From Natronorubrum halophilum (GTDB lineage: Archaea; Halobacteriota; Halobacteria; Halobacteriales; Natrialbaceae): a stretch of DNA of 64,000 bases. Position 1 is the first letter of the stretch; each line of letters begins with the position of its first letter. The position numbers were made by a program, and so were the translations under genes. Positions 17,702 to 26,755 of this stretch are shown piece after piece. The stretch covers positions 111,118 to 175,117 of the forward strand of contig NZ_QQTY01000006.1 of assembly GCF_003670115.1 (NCBI RefSeq). Direction: 5' to 3'. The notes below the pieces were generated by a model that searched no databases, was not told the origin of the DNA, and saw nothing but the letters and a program-made list of their open reading frames with translations.

Positions 17702-18790
17702 ATGACCGAACGAACAGTCGGATACATCGGATTGAACCATCACCACACCGAACCCTACCTCGCGACCCTCGGTGAACTCCCCGTCGCTGTCACGTGTGCG
17801 TGCGAACCGGACTGCCGGTTCGACGCCGACGCGGTGGACGGACTCGGCGACGTCCCGATCTACCGCGATCCGACGATGCTGCTCGACGCCGAAGCGCCGG
17901 ACGCCGTCTGGATCACGCTGCCCAACCGGGACGCGCCGGGCGTCGTCGAGGCCGCCGTCGACCACGGGATCGACGTCTACACGGAGAAACCGGCCGGCCG
18001 AACCGCGGCCGACCTCGAGTCGCTCGCGGCGACCGTCGAGGACGCCGACGCGACGGTCGGCGTCTCATACACATGGCGGGGTCACCCTGCCTCGCGGGAG
18101 CTTCGAGAGCGCGCAGCGGCCGGCTTCTTCGGGGACGTTCGAGCCGTCGAGGCGCGCTTTCTGGCCTCCCAACTGGCCTACCGGGACAGCGACCACTACC
18201 TCTTCGACGAGCGCGCGAGTCGGGGCGGCATCGCCCAGTGGCTCGGCATCCACTGGATCGACCTCCTGCCGTGGATCCTCGAGGACCCGATCGTTCGCGT
18301 GAACGCGAGTCTGACCTACGGGGTCGACGGCGTCGACGTCGAGGACGGCGCCGTCCTGCAGTTCGAACTGGCCTCCGGCGCCCTCGGGACGCTCCAGTGT
18401 GGTTACTACCTGTGGGAGGGTCGGTACGACACGGCGCTCTCGATCACCGGCACCGACGGCCGGACGACGTGGGATCCGATGGGAGACTACTTCGGCTTCG
18501 ACGACGAGACGACCGTCGAGATCGAGTCCTGCCGCGAGGCGCACGCGAGCACGCCTCGTCGGTACCTCACGTACGAATACGACCTCACGCCAGGCTACGG
18601 CGGCGGCTTCGGTCTCGACTTCGCGCGGCAGTTTCTGGACGCTTGCGACGATGATTCCGTCGATGTCCCTGCCGACCTGTCCGACGCGCTAACGGTGCTA
18701 CGAGTGCTTGACGCGGCGTACGAGTCGGCCGACGCCGGCGAGTGGATCGACGTTCGGGACGCCGGTCGCGTCCCGGAGGTCCTCCGGTGA
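17702..18790 (+). CDS. Gfo/Idh/MocA family oxidoreductase
   Basis: The 362-aa product has an N-terminal Rossmann start VGYIGLNHHHTEPY, ITLPNRD, and the family hallmark EKPAGRTAADLE carrying the catalytic lysine. The C-terminal alpha/beta domain includes GGIAQWLGIHWIDLLPWIL, with the histidine that acts in catalysis. The glycine-rich loop is unusual (GLNHHH instead of GxGxxG), so cofactor affinity may differ. The family oxidises or reduces sugars, inositols or amino-sugar derivatives with NAD(P). It is in an operon with the flavin oxidoreductase. Confidence 0.9.
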   Translation: MTERTVGYIGLNHHHTEPYLATLGELPVAVTCACEPDCRFDADAVDGLGDVPIYRDPTMLLDAEAPDAVWITLPNRDAPGVVEAAVDHGIDVYTEKPAGRTAADLESLAATVEDADATVGVSYTWRGHPASRELRERAAAGFFGDVRAVEARFLASQLAYRDSDHYLFDERASRGGIAQWLGIHWIDLLPWILEDPIVRVNASLTYGVDGVDVEDGAVLQFELASGALGTLQCGYYLWEGRYDTALSITGTDGRTTWDPMGDYFGFDDETTVEIESCREAHASTPRRYLTYEYDLTPGYGGGFGLDFARQFLDACDDDSVDVPADLSDALTVLRVLDAAYESADAGEWIDVRDAGRVPEVLR

Positions 18791-18927
18791 GCGGCGCCAT
18801 CAGATAGCCGCTCGTCCCTTTTCAGCTGTCTTCGATCTGTTTCGGTTCAGGTGTGTAACGAGCCGCGCGTCTCTGCTTCGTCCGAGTCGCGTTCCGATCG
18901 ACCCGAAGCGTTTACCACACCTAAACA

Positions 18928-18958
18928 TTTATCTGGTATGAGTATCCATACCATAACC
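18928..18958 (+). promoter_or_regulatory. Promoter plus 20-bp palindromic operator candidate of the IclR gene
   Basis: A TATA-like TTTATC (18928-18933) is followed by a perfect inverted repeat, TGGTATG-AGTATC-CATACCA (18934-18953), just before the ATG at 18959. The palindrome would cover the transcription start of a leaderless transcript. Its size and symmetry suit a dimeric IclR regulator acting on its own gene. Confidence 0.65.
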
Positions 18959-19744
18959 ATGCCTACCCCGTTCGACCCCCCGGACGACGCCAAACGAATT
19001 CAGGCAGTACAGACGACGCTGGACATCTTCGACGTCCTGCAGGAGCGAGGCGGCGCCGGCGTCACCGAGATCGCCAACGAAATCGGCGTCACCAAGGGAA
19101 CGGTCTACAACCACCTCGCGACGCTGCGCTCGAACGACTACGTCGTCAAGGATGAAGACGACACGTACTCCCTCGGCCTCCGGTTCATCGACGTCGCCCA
19201 CTACGCCAAATCTCGCGTTCCGGTGCTCGAGTTGGCCCGGGCCGAAGTCGACAAACTAGCCGAGCAAAGCGGCGAGATGACGCTGTTTACGGTGGAAGAA
19301 CATGGCATCGGCGTCTGCCTATACGTCGCCTACGGCGACCAGGCCGTGAATACACCGCTCTACGTCGGCCATCGGAGCGAACTGCACCACACGGCCGTCG
19401 GCAAGGCGATCCTGGCCCACCTCCCGAAAGAACGCGCCGAAGAGATCATCGAAGCGCGCGGCCTCAGCCCGGTGACCAGACACACAATCACCGAGAAATC
19501 CAACCTCTTCGACCAACTCGAGGAGGTGCGAGAGCACGGAATCGCCTTCAACGAACAGGAGACGATCCACGGTCTGGTCGGCGTCGGCGCGCCGATCAGG
19601 AATCAAGACGACACCGTTCTCGGCGCGCTGAGCATCATCGGCCCCTCGAGTCGGCTCGACCAGGAACGATTCCAGCGGGAACTCCCGGAAATGATCATGC
19701 GGAGCGTGAACATCGTCGAGATCAATCTCACGTCGCTGGCGTAG
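18959..19744 (+). CDS. IclR family transcriptional regulator
   Basis: The 261-aa product has an N-terminal winged helix (about residues 8-70: AVQTTLDIFDVLQERGG, GVTEIANEIGVTKGTVYNHL). The effector-binding domain has the typical LHHTAVGKAILAHLP and GLVGVGAPI stretches. I chose the ATG at 18959 (MPTPFDPPDD) over 18938, because the palindrome and the TATA spacing place the transcript start there. IclR proteins control carbon-source catabolism in haloarchaea, so it is the natural regulator of this island. Its effector is unknown. Confidence 0.92.
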   Translation: MPTPFDPPDDAKRIQAVQTTLDIFDVLQERGGAGVTEIANEIGVTKGTVYNHLATLRSNDYVVKDEDDTYSLGLRFIDVAHYAKSRVPVLELARAEVDKLAEQSGEMTLFTVEEHGIGVCLYVAYGDQAVNTPLYVGHRSELHHTAVGKAILAHLPKERAEEIIEARGLSPVTRHTITEKSNLFDQLEEVREHGIAFNEQETIHGLVGVGAPIRNQDDTVLGALSIIGPSSRLDQERFQRELPEMIMRSVNIVEINLTSLA

Positions 19745-20067
19745 CGGTTCGACGGGCGAGCAGTTTACGCGTGCTATACGGCGGCATGCGTCGTGTCGTG
19801 TAGCGGGTACGGACGGGAGTACGATGCTCCGGCGCTCGACGACATCTCGCGGTGACGAGTCCGGATCCTTCGCTCCTGCATTACAGACGTATGTGTGTAA
19901 TCTCAGAGGCCATCGTGTTTCCCAGTGGTAAACACTCGGCCCCGGCCGGGTCGCGCAGGTGACGGCGAAGAGCTCTTGTCGTCGTTCGTCTACTCTGCGA
20001 GGACGGGTCCGTGCGAACGGCTACCGAACCGAAAGACCATTAATCAGATAGCGCGAGCACACAGAGG
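19745..20067 (+). other. Intergenic region with promoter for the FAH-family gene
   Basis: No coding signal was found in about 320 bp. CATTAATCAG at 20038-20047 lies about 26 bp before the ATG at 20068 and is the likely TATA element of the next gene. Confidence 0.5.
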
Positions 20068-20802
20068 ATGCACACCGTTCGATTTAGAGATCCGTCCGGA
20101 CACGTCCGGACTGGAACGTGGAGCGACGGACGTATCAATACCGGTTACCGAGAGTACGACGCCGCAGCAATCACGATCTTGCCGCCGAGCGAACCCACGA
20201 AGATCGTCTGTCAGGCGGGGGGCTACATGGACCACCGCGAGGAGTCCGGCTTCGACGACCTGCCGGAGCGACCCGAACTGTTCCTCAAGACCCCGAACTG
20301 CGTCGTTGCCCACGACGAGGCGATCGAACTGCCGCCGGGACGGGAGGAAGTCGAGTTCGAAGCGGAGTTCGGCATCGTCATCGGCGAGCAGTGTCGCGAC
20401 GTCTCCGAGGCCGAGGCAATGGACGTCGTCGAGGGTTTTACGTGCGTCAACGACATCTCGAACCGCGACGATCAGCAAGACGAACGAAACTGGGTCCGAG
20501 GGAAAGCGTTCGACGCATCGCTCCCCGTCGGTCCCGTCATCGCGTCCCCCAACGAAGTTCCAGACGACGCGCGCCTCGAGCTCCGACTCAACGGCGAGAT
20601 GAAACAGGAGACGACGCGGGACATGATGATCTTCTCCGTCGCCGAACTCGTCGCCGACGTTACGGAACTCATCACGCTCGAACCGGGCGACATCATCGCC
20701 AGCGGGACGCCGTTCGGACCGGGGCCGCTGCGCGACGGCGACGTCGTCGAGGTCGAGTTCGAGGGCGTCGGCACGCTCGAGAATCCCGTCGTCGAGCCGT
20801 AA
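20068..20802 (+). CDS. Fumarylacetoacetate hydrolase family protein
   Basis: A 244-aa protein with the FAH fold. IVCQAGGYMDH and LFLKTPNCVV precede the metal-binding EFEAEFGIVIGEQC, then VNDISNRDDQ and RGKAFDASLPVGP, ending IIASGTPFGPGPLRDGD. The acidic metal ligands (Glu, Glu, Asp) are all present. Members cleave or hydrate C-C bonds in 2-oxo acids, including 2,4-diketo-3-deoxy sugar acids of fucose/rhamnose-type breakdown. Beside a fuconolactonase-family amidohydrolase this is a sensible reading, but only inference. Confidence 0.9.
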   Translation: MHTVRFRDPSGHVRTGTWSDGRINTGYREYDAAAITILPPSEPTKIVCQAGGYMDHREESGFDDLPERPELFLKTPNCVVAHDEAIELPPGREEVEFEAEFGIVIGEQCRDVSEAEAMDVVEGFTCVNDISNRDDQQDERNWVRGKAFDASLPVGPVIASPNEVPDDARLELRLNGEMKQETTRDMMIFSVAELVADVTELITLEPGDIIASGTPFGPGPLRDGDVVEVEFEGVGTLENPVVEP

Positions 20803-20944
20803 GCGCGCGCGAACGCGGTTGTCGGAGTTGGCGGGGTGCGACGCACGTCGAGGTGAAGCGGTGGCGCGAAAGACGAAGTAACGACGCCGGAAGCGACTCG
20901 TGTCCGGGCCGACTGCGGGGCCGCCAGGCTTATCGTTCGCGTTT

Positions 20945-21514
20945 CGCTACCACGCATATAGTCGTAGTAGTCCTCGGTGTCGGCCCGGTCTTGCCGACGG
21001 ATACGACGAACTCTACGGTCGCGTGGACGTCGGCATCAACGCGCTCCGGCAGACCGACTCGCGGCTGCTCGTGCTCTCTGGGGCACAGACGAATCCGAAC
21101 GTCCCGCGGGCCGAGTGTGAACTCATGCGCGAGCGGGCCGTTAAGTCGGACGTTGACCCGGACCGGATCCATCTCGAGCCCCAGGCGGTCGACACCATCG
21201 GTAACGGCTACTTCACGCGATCGCTCGTCGAGGAACTGGATCAAGAGGTCGAGACGGTCCGGCTCGTCAGTTTGGACTATCACGCCGCGCGAGCGCGATT
21301 CGTTTTCACTCAGTGTTTCGGACCGCGGTACGATATCGACGCGTCGGCGCAGTACGACGCGGATCGACCCGGCGAGACGGTCTACGAAAAACGACGGCTG
21401 CGTCGCATGCGCGAATTCTTCGCCGGGATCGAACCCGGCGACATCGCGGCGATCTGTCAGCGACTGATAACGCACCACGACAACTACGACGCGGCGAGAA
21501 CGGTCTCGCTGTAA
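20945..21514 (+). pseudogene. YdcF/SanA-like (DUF218) protein gene, frameshifted at the N-terminus
   Basis: The long frame gives YDELYGRVDVGINALRQTD, LLVLSGAQTN, GNGYFTRSLVEEL and VSLDYHAARARFVF, the core of the DUF218 family. The expected N-terminal strand (HIVVVVLGVG) is present in a different phase at about 20950-20985. A one-base indel near 20990 therefore separates it from the rest, and no good start codon serves the main frame. Family members are membrane- or envelope-associated and poorly characterised. A sequencing error could give the same picture. Confidence 0.65.
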
Positions 21515-21573
21515 TCGGCTATCGACCCGACCCAGCGCCCTGTCCAGAAGGCCATCGATCCGCGTTTCTCCGA

Positions 21574-23277
21574 TTACGACTCGAGTAGCGCCAGCACGTT
21601 CTCGCTGCGGACACGGTCCTTCTCCGCCTCGCCCACCGGGAGGTGTTGCGTGTAGTTGTAGTAGGATTCGAACACTTTGAACGGAAGCTGGGGTCCCATC
21701 ACGAGGTGGTCGATGCCGATCTCGTCGACGATCCGTCGACCCTGCGTCTGCGTCCAGTAGCAGAACAGGTCGTCGATGACGAGCAGCGTCTCGCCGGTTC
21801 GGATCGCGTTGTTGAGCCAGACGTCTCGCCGGTCGACGGTCGTCGTCTCCCTGATGATGCGGGCGCCGTCGGCCCACGCACCCGCGACGATGACGTCCGC
21901 CTCGGGAACCGCGAGGAGGAGGTCGATCACGTCGTCGATCTTGCCCTCGTTCCCCCGCCAGTGGGTCGCCTGCCCGATCCCCTCGAAGTGTCGAAGGAAG
22001 ATGCGCGGGTGACGGCCGCGCTGGTCCTCGAGCGCCGGCACGAGCATTGCCGGGACATCGAGGTCGGCACACGCGCGAAGCAGTTTCTCGGCTTCGGGCG
22101 CGTCGATCTCGTAATCGTGGTACGCAGGCAGCAGCCGCACTCCCCGCATGCCGAGGTCTCGAACGCAGTGGCGAAGATCGTCCTCCCACCCGGGGAACGT
22201 CGGATCGATCGTCGCGAACGGAATCAGCCGTTCCTTGTGACCCTCGATATCGCGTGCGAGCTCCTGGTTCCCGTGCTGTGGATCGCGGTAGAACACCGAT
22301 CCCAGCGAGGAGACGACCGCCTTGTCGACGCCCTTCCGATCCATCGTCTCGAGGAGTCCTTCGGCCGACGCGTCGAACGGATGGAACGGCCACCGGCCCA
22401 CGTACGCGTTCGCGTCGACGATCGTCTCCTCACGGGGTTCCTCGAGCGACTCGAAGCGCCGCCTCGAGCGTTTGATCCGTGCCTCGAGTTCGTCGGGCTC
22501 GAGGCGGTTTGCGACGCCGTCGCGGAGCAGGGACTCGAAGTTGTACGCGATCGCCGCCTTTTCCTCGGCGGGCAGGTCGGCACCGTCGAGTTTGCCCGCA
22601 CAGACGGAGAGCCACGTATCCGTCCCGAACAGCAACCGACCGACGCCGAGGTAGTCGACCGCCATCTCGATCTGTCCGACTTCGCAGTTGCTGCCACTGA
22701 TGTCGAGGTAGACGTTTTCGTGGTCGGCGATATTCTTGATGCGATACTCCCAGTTGCCGCCGGCGCTGATGTGGGCCGAGATAAGTTTCAGATCCGGATA
22801 CCGATTCGCGAGTTCTACCACGTCCTCCGAGCGCGCTTCGCTAGGGCGTTCGGTCGGGTAGGGCTCTTCGTTCTGCATGACGTGCGCGATGACGGGCACG
22901 TCCAACTCGACGGCCGCCTCGGCGAGTGGGAAGAAGACGGGATCGGTGATGTTGATCTCCGTCCCGAGAAAGTGGTGTTTGAGGCCGACGAGGCCGTCCT
23001 CCTCGACGGCGCGCCTGAACTCTTCGACCGCGGCATCTCCCCACGCGGGATCGACGCGCGCCCAGCCGTAGAAGAGATCGGGGTGTTCGTCGACGAACGC
23101 CGCCACCGCGAGATTGTTCTCGCGACACTCCTCGACGCTGTCGCCGAGTTCGCCGATGAGGCAGGTTCGGTCGATACCGAGCACCTCTGCCTCCCGGCGG
23201 AACTGTTCAGCACGCTGTGCGCGCTTCTCCGGCGTGGATACGTCCTGCGTCCATACGTGGAAGTGGCAGTCTATCAT
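21574..23277 (-). CDS. Tandem double-domain amidohydrolase-2 family protein
   Basis: At 567 aa it is twice the usual PF04909 length. The first half keeps the metal site: CHFHVW near the N-terminus, VPVIAHVMQNEEP, LISAHISAGG and LLFGTDTW. The second half repeats the fold, opening with IVDANAYVGRWPFHPFDAS, but the HxH pair is lost, as is the final catalytic Asp context (HLVMGPQLPF). It looks like a fused gene duplication with one active and one structural domain. The family includes lactonases of fucose/rhamnose breakdown. A TATA-like GTATAAATG (23305-23313) lies about 30 bp upstream of the start. Confidence 0.85.
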   Translation of the reverse strand: MIDCHFHVWTQDVSTPEKRAQRAEQFRREAEVLGIDRTCLIGELGDSVEECRENNLAVAAFVDEHPDLFYGWARVDPAWGDAAVEEFRRAVEEDGLVGLKHHFLGTEINITDPVFFPLAEAAVELDVPVIAHVMQNEEPYPTERPSEARSEDVVELANRYPDLKLISAHISAGGNWEYRIKNIADHENVYLDISGSNCEVGQIEMAVDYLGVGRLLFGTDTWLSVCAGKLDGADLPAEEKAAIAYNFESLLRDGVANRLEPDELEARIKRSRRRFESLEEPREETIVDANAYVGRWPFHPFDASAEGLLETMDRKGVDKAVVSSLGSVFYRDPQHGNQELARDIEGHKERLIPFATIDPTFPGWEDDLRHCVRDLGMRGVRLLPAYHDYEIDAPEAEKLLRACADLDVPAMLVPALEDQRGRHPRIFLRHFEGIGQATHWRGNEGKIDDVIDLLLAVPEADVIVAGAWADGARIIRETTTVDRRDVWLNNAIRTGETLLVIDDLFCYWTQTQGRRIVDEIGIDHLVMGPQLPFKVFESYYNYTQHLPVGEAEKDRVRSENVLALLES

Positions 23278-23333
23278 GTCGTACGGTATCGACGGACGTA
23301 GGGCATTTATACGTTGTGTGCGTGCCCGGGGCC

Positions 23334-24019
23334 GTGTTTAGTTAAGCGTGAAAAGTGAGGCGGTACGATTGTATGCTGGTCTATGGCAAAAATCGACCGC
23401 CTCAACGATTGTAGCGACTGGATCGATTTGAGTTTTGTGGAGCGAGAACGGACACCGCGTCGACTGATGGAGCTCGGTATTCGACTCCATCTTGCTGGAT
23501 TATCGCTTTCGAATACCGTTCGAGAACTCGAGAAGCTCGGTGTCGAGCGATCGCGCAAGGCTGTTCACGATTGGGTACAGAAAGCCGATCTACAGCCAGC
23601 AACTGACGCGACTCCGAATCACATTGCGCTAAACGAAACCGTGATTCGAATCGATGATCATCAGTATTGGCTGTACGCTGCAGTCGATCCTGAAACGAAT
23701 AGAATTCTCCATACGGCTGTTTTCAACGACTATGACCGCATTGACTGAACGCTTTTTGCGAGAATTAACCGAGAAACACGATGTCGAAGACGCTGTGTTT
23801 CTCGTCGACGGAGCACAGCATCTCCAGACAGCACTCCGCCGATATGGGCTCCGATTTCGATACGAAAACATGGAAATCGGAACGCTGTTGAATGTGTCTT
23901 TCGAGAGGTAAAACGACGTACCTCTTCGCTCTCAAACTGTTTTAGTCACGTCAGACCATCAACCGCAGAATCGTGGCTCCAAGCTTTCGCCGTCTGGTAG
24001 AATGCTACAAACTAAACAC
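23334..24019 (+). mobile_element. Relic of an IS6-type insertion sequence
   Basis: Bounded by inverted ends GTGTTTAGTT (23334-23343) and AACTAAACAC (24010-24019), 686 bp apart. It encloses a broken IS6-like transposase. I see no matching target duplication. The frameshifts make it inactive. Confidence 0.75.
23383..23995 (+). pseudogene. IS6 family transposase, multiply frameshifted
   Basis: The first frame (to 23748) has the N-terminal helix-turn-helix and the start of the DDE core (ALNETVIRIDDHQYWLYAAVD). Near 23735 it shifts into a second frame with TALTERFLRELTEKHDVEDA and VFLVDGAQHLQTALRRYG, the second catalytic aspartate region. After about 23890 a third phase continues toward the tail. 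The protein cannot be made intact. Confidence 0.8.
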
Positions 24020-24128
24020 GACCGTAAGTAGAGGCAATAGATTGAACAAGTGCTGAGTATCATCCATACTTGAGGTGTGTCCCATGACATCACAATACAT
24101 ATACTTGAGTGTGATATCATAGGAATGC

Positions 24129-24401
24129 ATGGGTGGATCAGATGGGTATGAGTCAATTCAGAGCCAGTATGACTGGTCGTACATTGCCCCGAGCGAGGCC
24201 GTCATTGACGCTATCGCTTGCCTGGAAGACGTTGAATCCGTTGCTCTTTCGGTACAACTGGATACCACACTTTACGATCACATTGATCCTGAATCCCTTG
24301 ATACGCTCGTCACTGGTTGTAGCACGCTCTCTATTTCATTTATCGTTGATGAGTACAAGATTCAGATTAACGGAAATACGCTGATTATCAGTTGCGATTG
24401 A
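24129..24401 (+). CDS. HalOD1 output-domain protein
   Basis: A 90-aa protein matching the haloarchaeal HalOD1 domain along its whole length: YDWSYIAPSEAVIDAIACLE, TLYDHIDPESLDTLV and the closing strand IQINGNTLIISC. The domain is thought to act as an output module of haloarchaeal signalling and is often encoded alone, as here. It is in no operon and lies between the IS relic and a decayed gene. Confidence 0.75.
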   Translation: MGGSDGYESIQSQYDWSYIAPSEAVIDAIACLEDVESVALSVQLDTTLYDHIDPESLDTLVTGCSTLSISFIVDEYKIQINGNTLIISCD

Positions 24402-24565
24402 GATGGTCTGTATTGGATCCACGGTCAGTTCGCATCTGTCGTGAGCGTGTGTTTCACGCAAAAACACATCTGAAGAATTGGATTTCAAAGTGCCATATGA
24501 TATCGAGATGAGAACCAGAAATAGAAACGAGCGCTCGCGAGCGGCGCTCGAGTCGCGATCGCCTA

Positions 24566-25110
24566 CTACTCCCCGTTCTGGTGACGCTGCACTCGAACAA
24601 CGTGCTCTGGATACGAGCGGTCGCTGTCGAACAGTGGATCCTCAGGGAACATGCCCTCGCCTTCAGGGACGGTGACGACAGGCCACTCGGTTTGATCGAG
24701 CATCGTCTCGACTGCGCTGACCCACTTATCGTAGAATCCCTCTTCCGTTCGCTCTCTGAGGTCGGACACCACGGGTTCGATCTCCTCGAGTCGGGTATTC
24801 CACGCTTCAATCCAGGCCTCAAGGTCGTCGACATGCTCTGGAAAGCCAGCCTCGTCGACGTGCTCGCGGATCACAGCGCGTAACTCCTCGCGCCACTCGT
24901 TCAGTGCGTGCTCGTTTTTCTCCTTGAGACGATCGTCGCGATACGGAGCAACGGCATCGCTGACGACCTGCTTGTATAGCGCGGGGATCTGCTCGAGCGT
25001 GGGTGCTTGCCGACGAGCTCGCGTCGACGCACGGACTCACCGCCGAGGACATGCTGTTTCAGCGGGACCGTCTCGAATAATTGATATTCGGAATTACTGT
25101 TTAGGGCGAG
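24566..25110 (-). pseudogene. Frameshifted haloarchaeal gene of unknown function (C-terminal part)
   Basis: The minus strand reads FETVPLKQHVLGGESVRRRE, loses one base near 25007 (inside CACCC-ACG), then continues in another phase as PTLEQIPALYKQVVSDAVAP and DDRLKEKNEHALNEWREELR, ending in a helical, acidic tail (MLDQTEWPVVTVPEGEGMFP). The two halves join smoothly if the indel is repaired. The 5' side runs into the secreted-protein gene without a start. I do not recognise the family. It looks like a plasmid- or element-borne protein. Confidence 0.5.
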
Positions 25111-25127
25111 GAAGCTTACGACTGCGA

Positions 25128-25397
25128 TTACCCTCTACCGCCAACATCCCTGTCGCCGTTGAGGTCGAGGTCGATCTCGATATCGATGCCGGAATCGCCG
25201 CTTTCAGCCTGTTGATCAGCCTGTTGCTCAACCTGCTGATTCACGGTAGCGGTGTTACTTTGCTCGACGGTCTGATCTTGATCTACGACAGCGGTCGCAG
25301 AGGCGGTTCCGCTGGCTGCTGCCGTTCCAGCGAAGCCCATGACCGTGAGGCTGCCGATTACTGTCACCGTCAGTGCGAGTGTGAATGCGCGTTTCAT
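25128..25397 (-). CDS. Small secreted Gln/Asp-rich protein with curlin-like repeat motif
   Basis: An 89-aa precursor with a Sec signal (MKRAFTLALTVTVIGSLTVM, cleavage after TAAA). The mature part includes VEQSNTATVNQQVEQQADQQ, then an acidic segment (GIDIEIDLDLNGD). The QxNxAxVxQ spacing resembles one unit of curlin/CsgA-type repeats, but only one unit is clear. GGAG at 8 bp before the ATG fixes the start. It probably sits outside the cell or at the envelope. Function unknown. Confidence 0.6.
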   Translation of the reverse strand: MKRAFTLALTVTVIGSLTVMGFAGTAAASGTASATAVVDQDQTVEQSNTATVNQQVEQQADQQAESGDSGIDIEIDLDLNGDRDVGGRG

Positions 25398-25630
25398 AGG
25401 CACATCTCCCGATTACGGGTTCTCGCAGACTCTCAATTAAATCCAAAGAATCGTTCCAAGGCGAATCGCGGAGTTGCCCCATGTGAACTCTCTCTAACGC
25501 TACTTACTGCCAGAGGAGATGCCCAATTCAATGGTCAATTAAAAGTGATCTATCCCCTCTTTCAAAGAGTTTCTTTGAGGGATTCTCAGAGGTATCCTAT
25601 GAGTTGGGCGTGGGGTATTCTTCTTGGTAG

Positions 25631-26755
25631 CTACTTCCGTACTTCGTCGATCGATTTGGCGACATCCTCGGCTTTGATATCCGAATACGCCTCGTGCGTA
25701 GTCTCGATGGACTTGTGCCGCAGTGCCGACTGTGCGAGTTCAGAGTGACCGCTCTCGTACAGTTCCGCGCCGAGTGCGCGTCGAGCGCCGTGCGGTTGCA
25801 GGTAGTCCTGGTCGCCCTTGAGTTCGATTCTCGCCTCGTTCGTGAGTCGTTTCAGGATCTGCCGACCGGCCTCTTTGGTGATCGACGGCGGCGCGACCTC
25901 GCGATCGCGGCAGATCGCGTCGATATCGCTGCCCGGTTCCGGTCGTTCGCCGGTCGCGTCCTCGACGGCCGCGTACTTCGAGGCAGCGTGATCGGTCGGG
26001 AACACGGGCCAGTCGTCAGTTGGCGGCTCGTGGACACGCTGCAACCTCGAGAGCGCGTTGTGAGCCCGTTCGGTAAGCCCGACGGGTTCGCGGTTGCGAG
26101 ACTTCCCGAAGACCGTGATCCGGCCGCGATCGAGGTCGACGTCGCTCCACTGCAATCCGTCCCGGTCGCTATCGTTCTTGTCGCGAAAGAGCTCTGCGCC
26201 ACGTACGCCGAGTTCCGCGAGGAGTACGACAGCGGTTCGGTCACGGTACGCGCGCTCGAGCGGGACGTCGATGGTTTCCTTTCGGGCCATGTGAAGGCGT
26301 TCGTCGGCGTACTCGAGCAGTCGCTTCCGTTGTTCAGGCGTCCAGAACTGGGTTTCTGTGGTCGGCTCGTCTTCGGGGAGGAACTCTTCGGCCCGCTCGG
26401 TCGCCGCGGGGTTCGTATCCAGTTCCTCATCGCGAACGCAAAACGACAGGAACGCACGGACGTACGCGAAGTAGGTGTGTGCCGTCGAGCCGGCGATCTC
26501 TTTATTCGTGTATTTCCTGCGGAGGATAGCGAGCCCGTATTCGCGGACATCGCTCGAGGTCAGCTCGCCGATTGACTCGACACCCTCGCCTTTGCAGAAC
26601 TCAGCGAACTCGTCAAGGACGGGTTGCATCGTCGAGCGGCTGCCACCCGACTCGAGTTTGTGCTCGAGGTAGCGCGAAACCATGTCTTCGACGGTCGTAC
26701 CCATGGGGTTTCGACCTCGAGATTTGGTTCTATCCCCCGAATTTCCTGAATCCAT
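25631..26755 (-). CDS. Tyrosine recombinase (phage-type integrase)
   Basis: About 374 aa from the ATG at 26755; a shorter start at 26704 is also possible. It has an N-terminal SAM-like DNA-binding domain (VEDMVSRYLEHKLES, FAYVRAFLSFCV) and a catalytic domain with Arg in ELGVRGAEL, Lys in VFGKSRN, HGARRALGAELYESG (H-x-x-R) and LRHKSIETTHEAY (His and nucleophile Tyr). It is intact. No att repeat could be assigned to it, so the element it once moved may be degraded. A TTTAAATA box is near 26810. Confidence 0.9.
   Translation of the reverse strand: MDSGNSGDRTKSRGRNPMGTTVEDMVSRYLEHKLESGGSRSTMQPVLDEFAEFCKGEGVESIGELTSSDVREYGLAILRRKYTNKEIAGSTAHTYFAYVRAFLSFCVRDEELDTNPAATERAEEFLPEDEPTTETQFWTPEQRKRLLEYADERLHMARKETIDVPLERAYRDRTAVVLLAELGVRGAELFRDKNDSDRDGLQWSDVDLDRGRITVFGKSRNREPVGLTERAHNALSRLQRVHEPPTDDWPVFPTDHAASKYAAVEDATGERPEPGSDIDAICRDREVAPPSITKEAGRQILKRLTNEARIELKGDQDYLQPHGARRALGAELYESGHSELAQSALRHKSIETTHEAYSDIKAEDVAKSIDEVRK

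Noticed and set aside
21643..23301. 552-aa antisense ORF over the amidohydrolase
   Set aside because: Shadow frame, Val/Arg-rich, no recognisable domain.
23326..24027. Target-site duplication of the IS6 relic
   Set aside because: Bases flanking the inverted ends (CCGGGGCC and GACCGTAA) do not match, so no duplication can be claimed.
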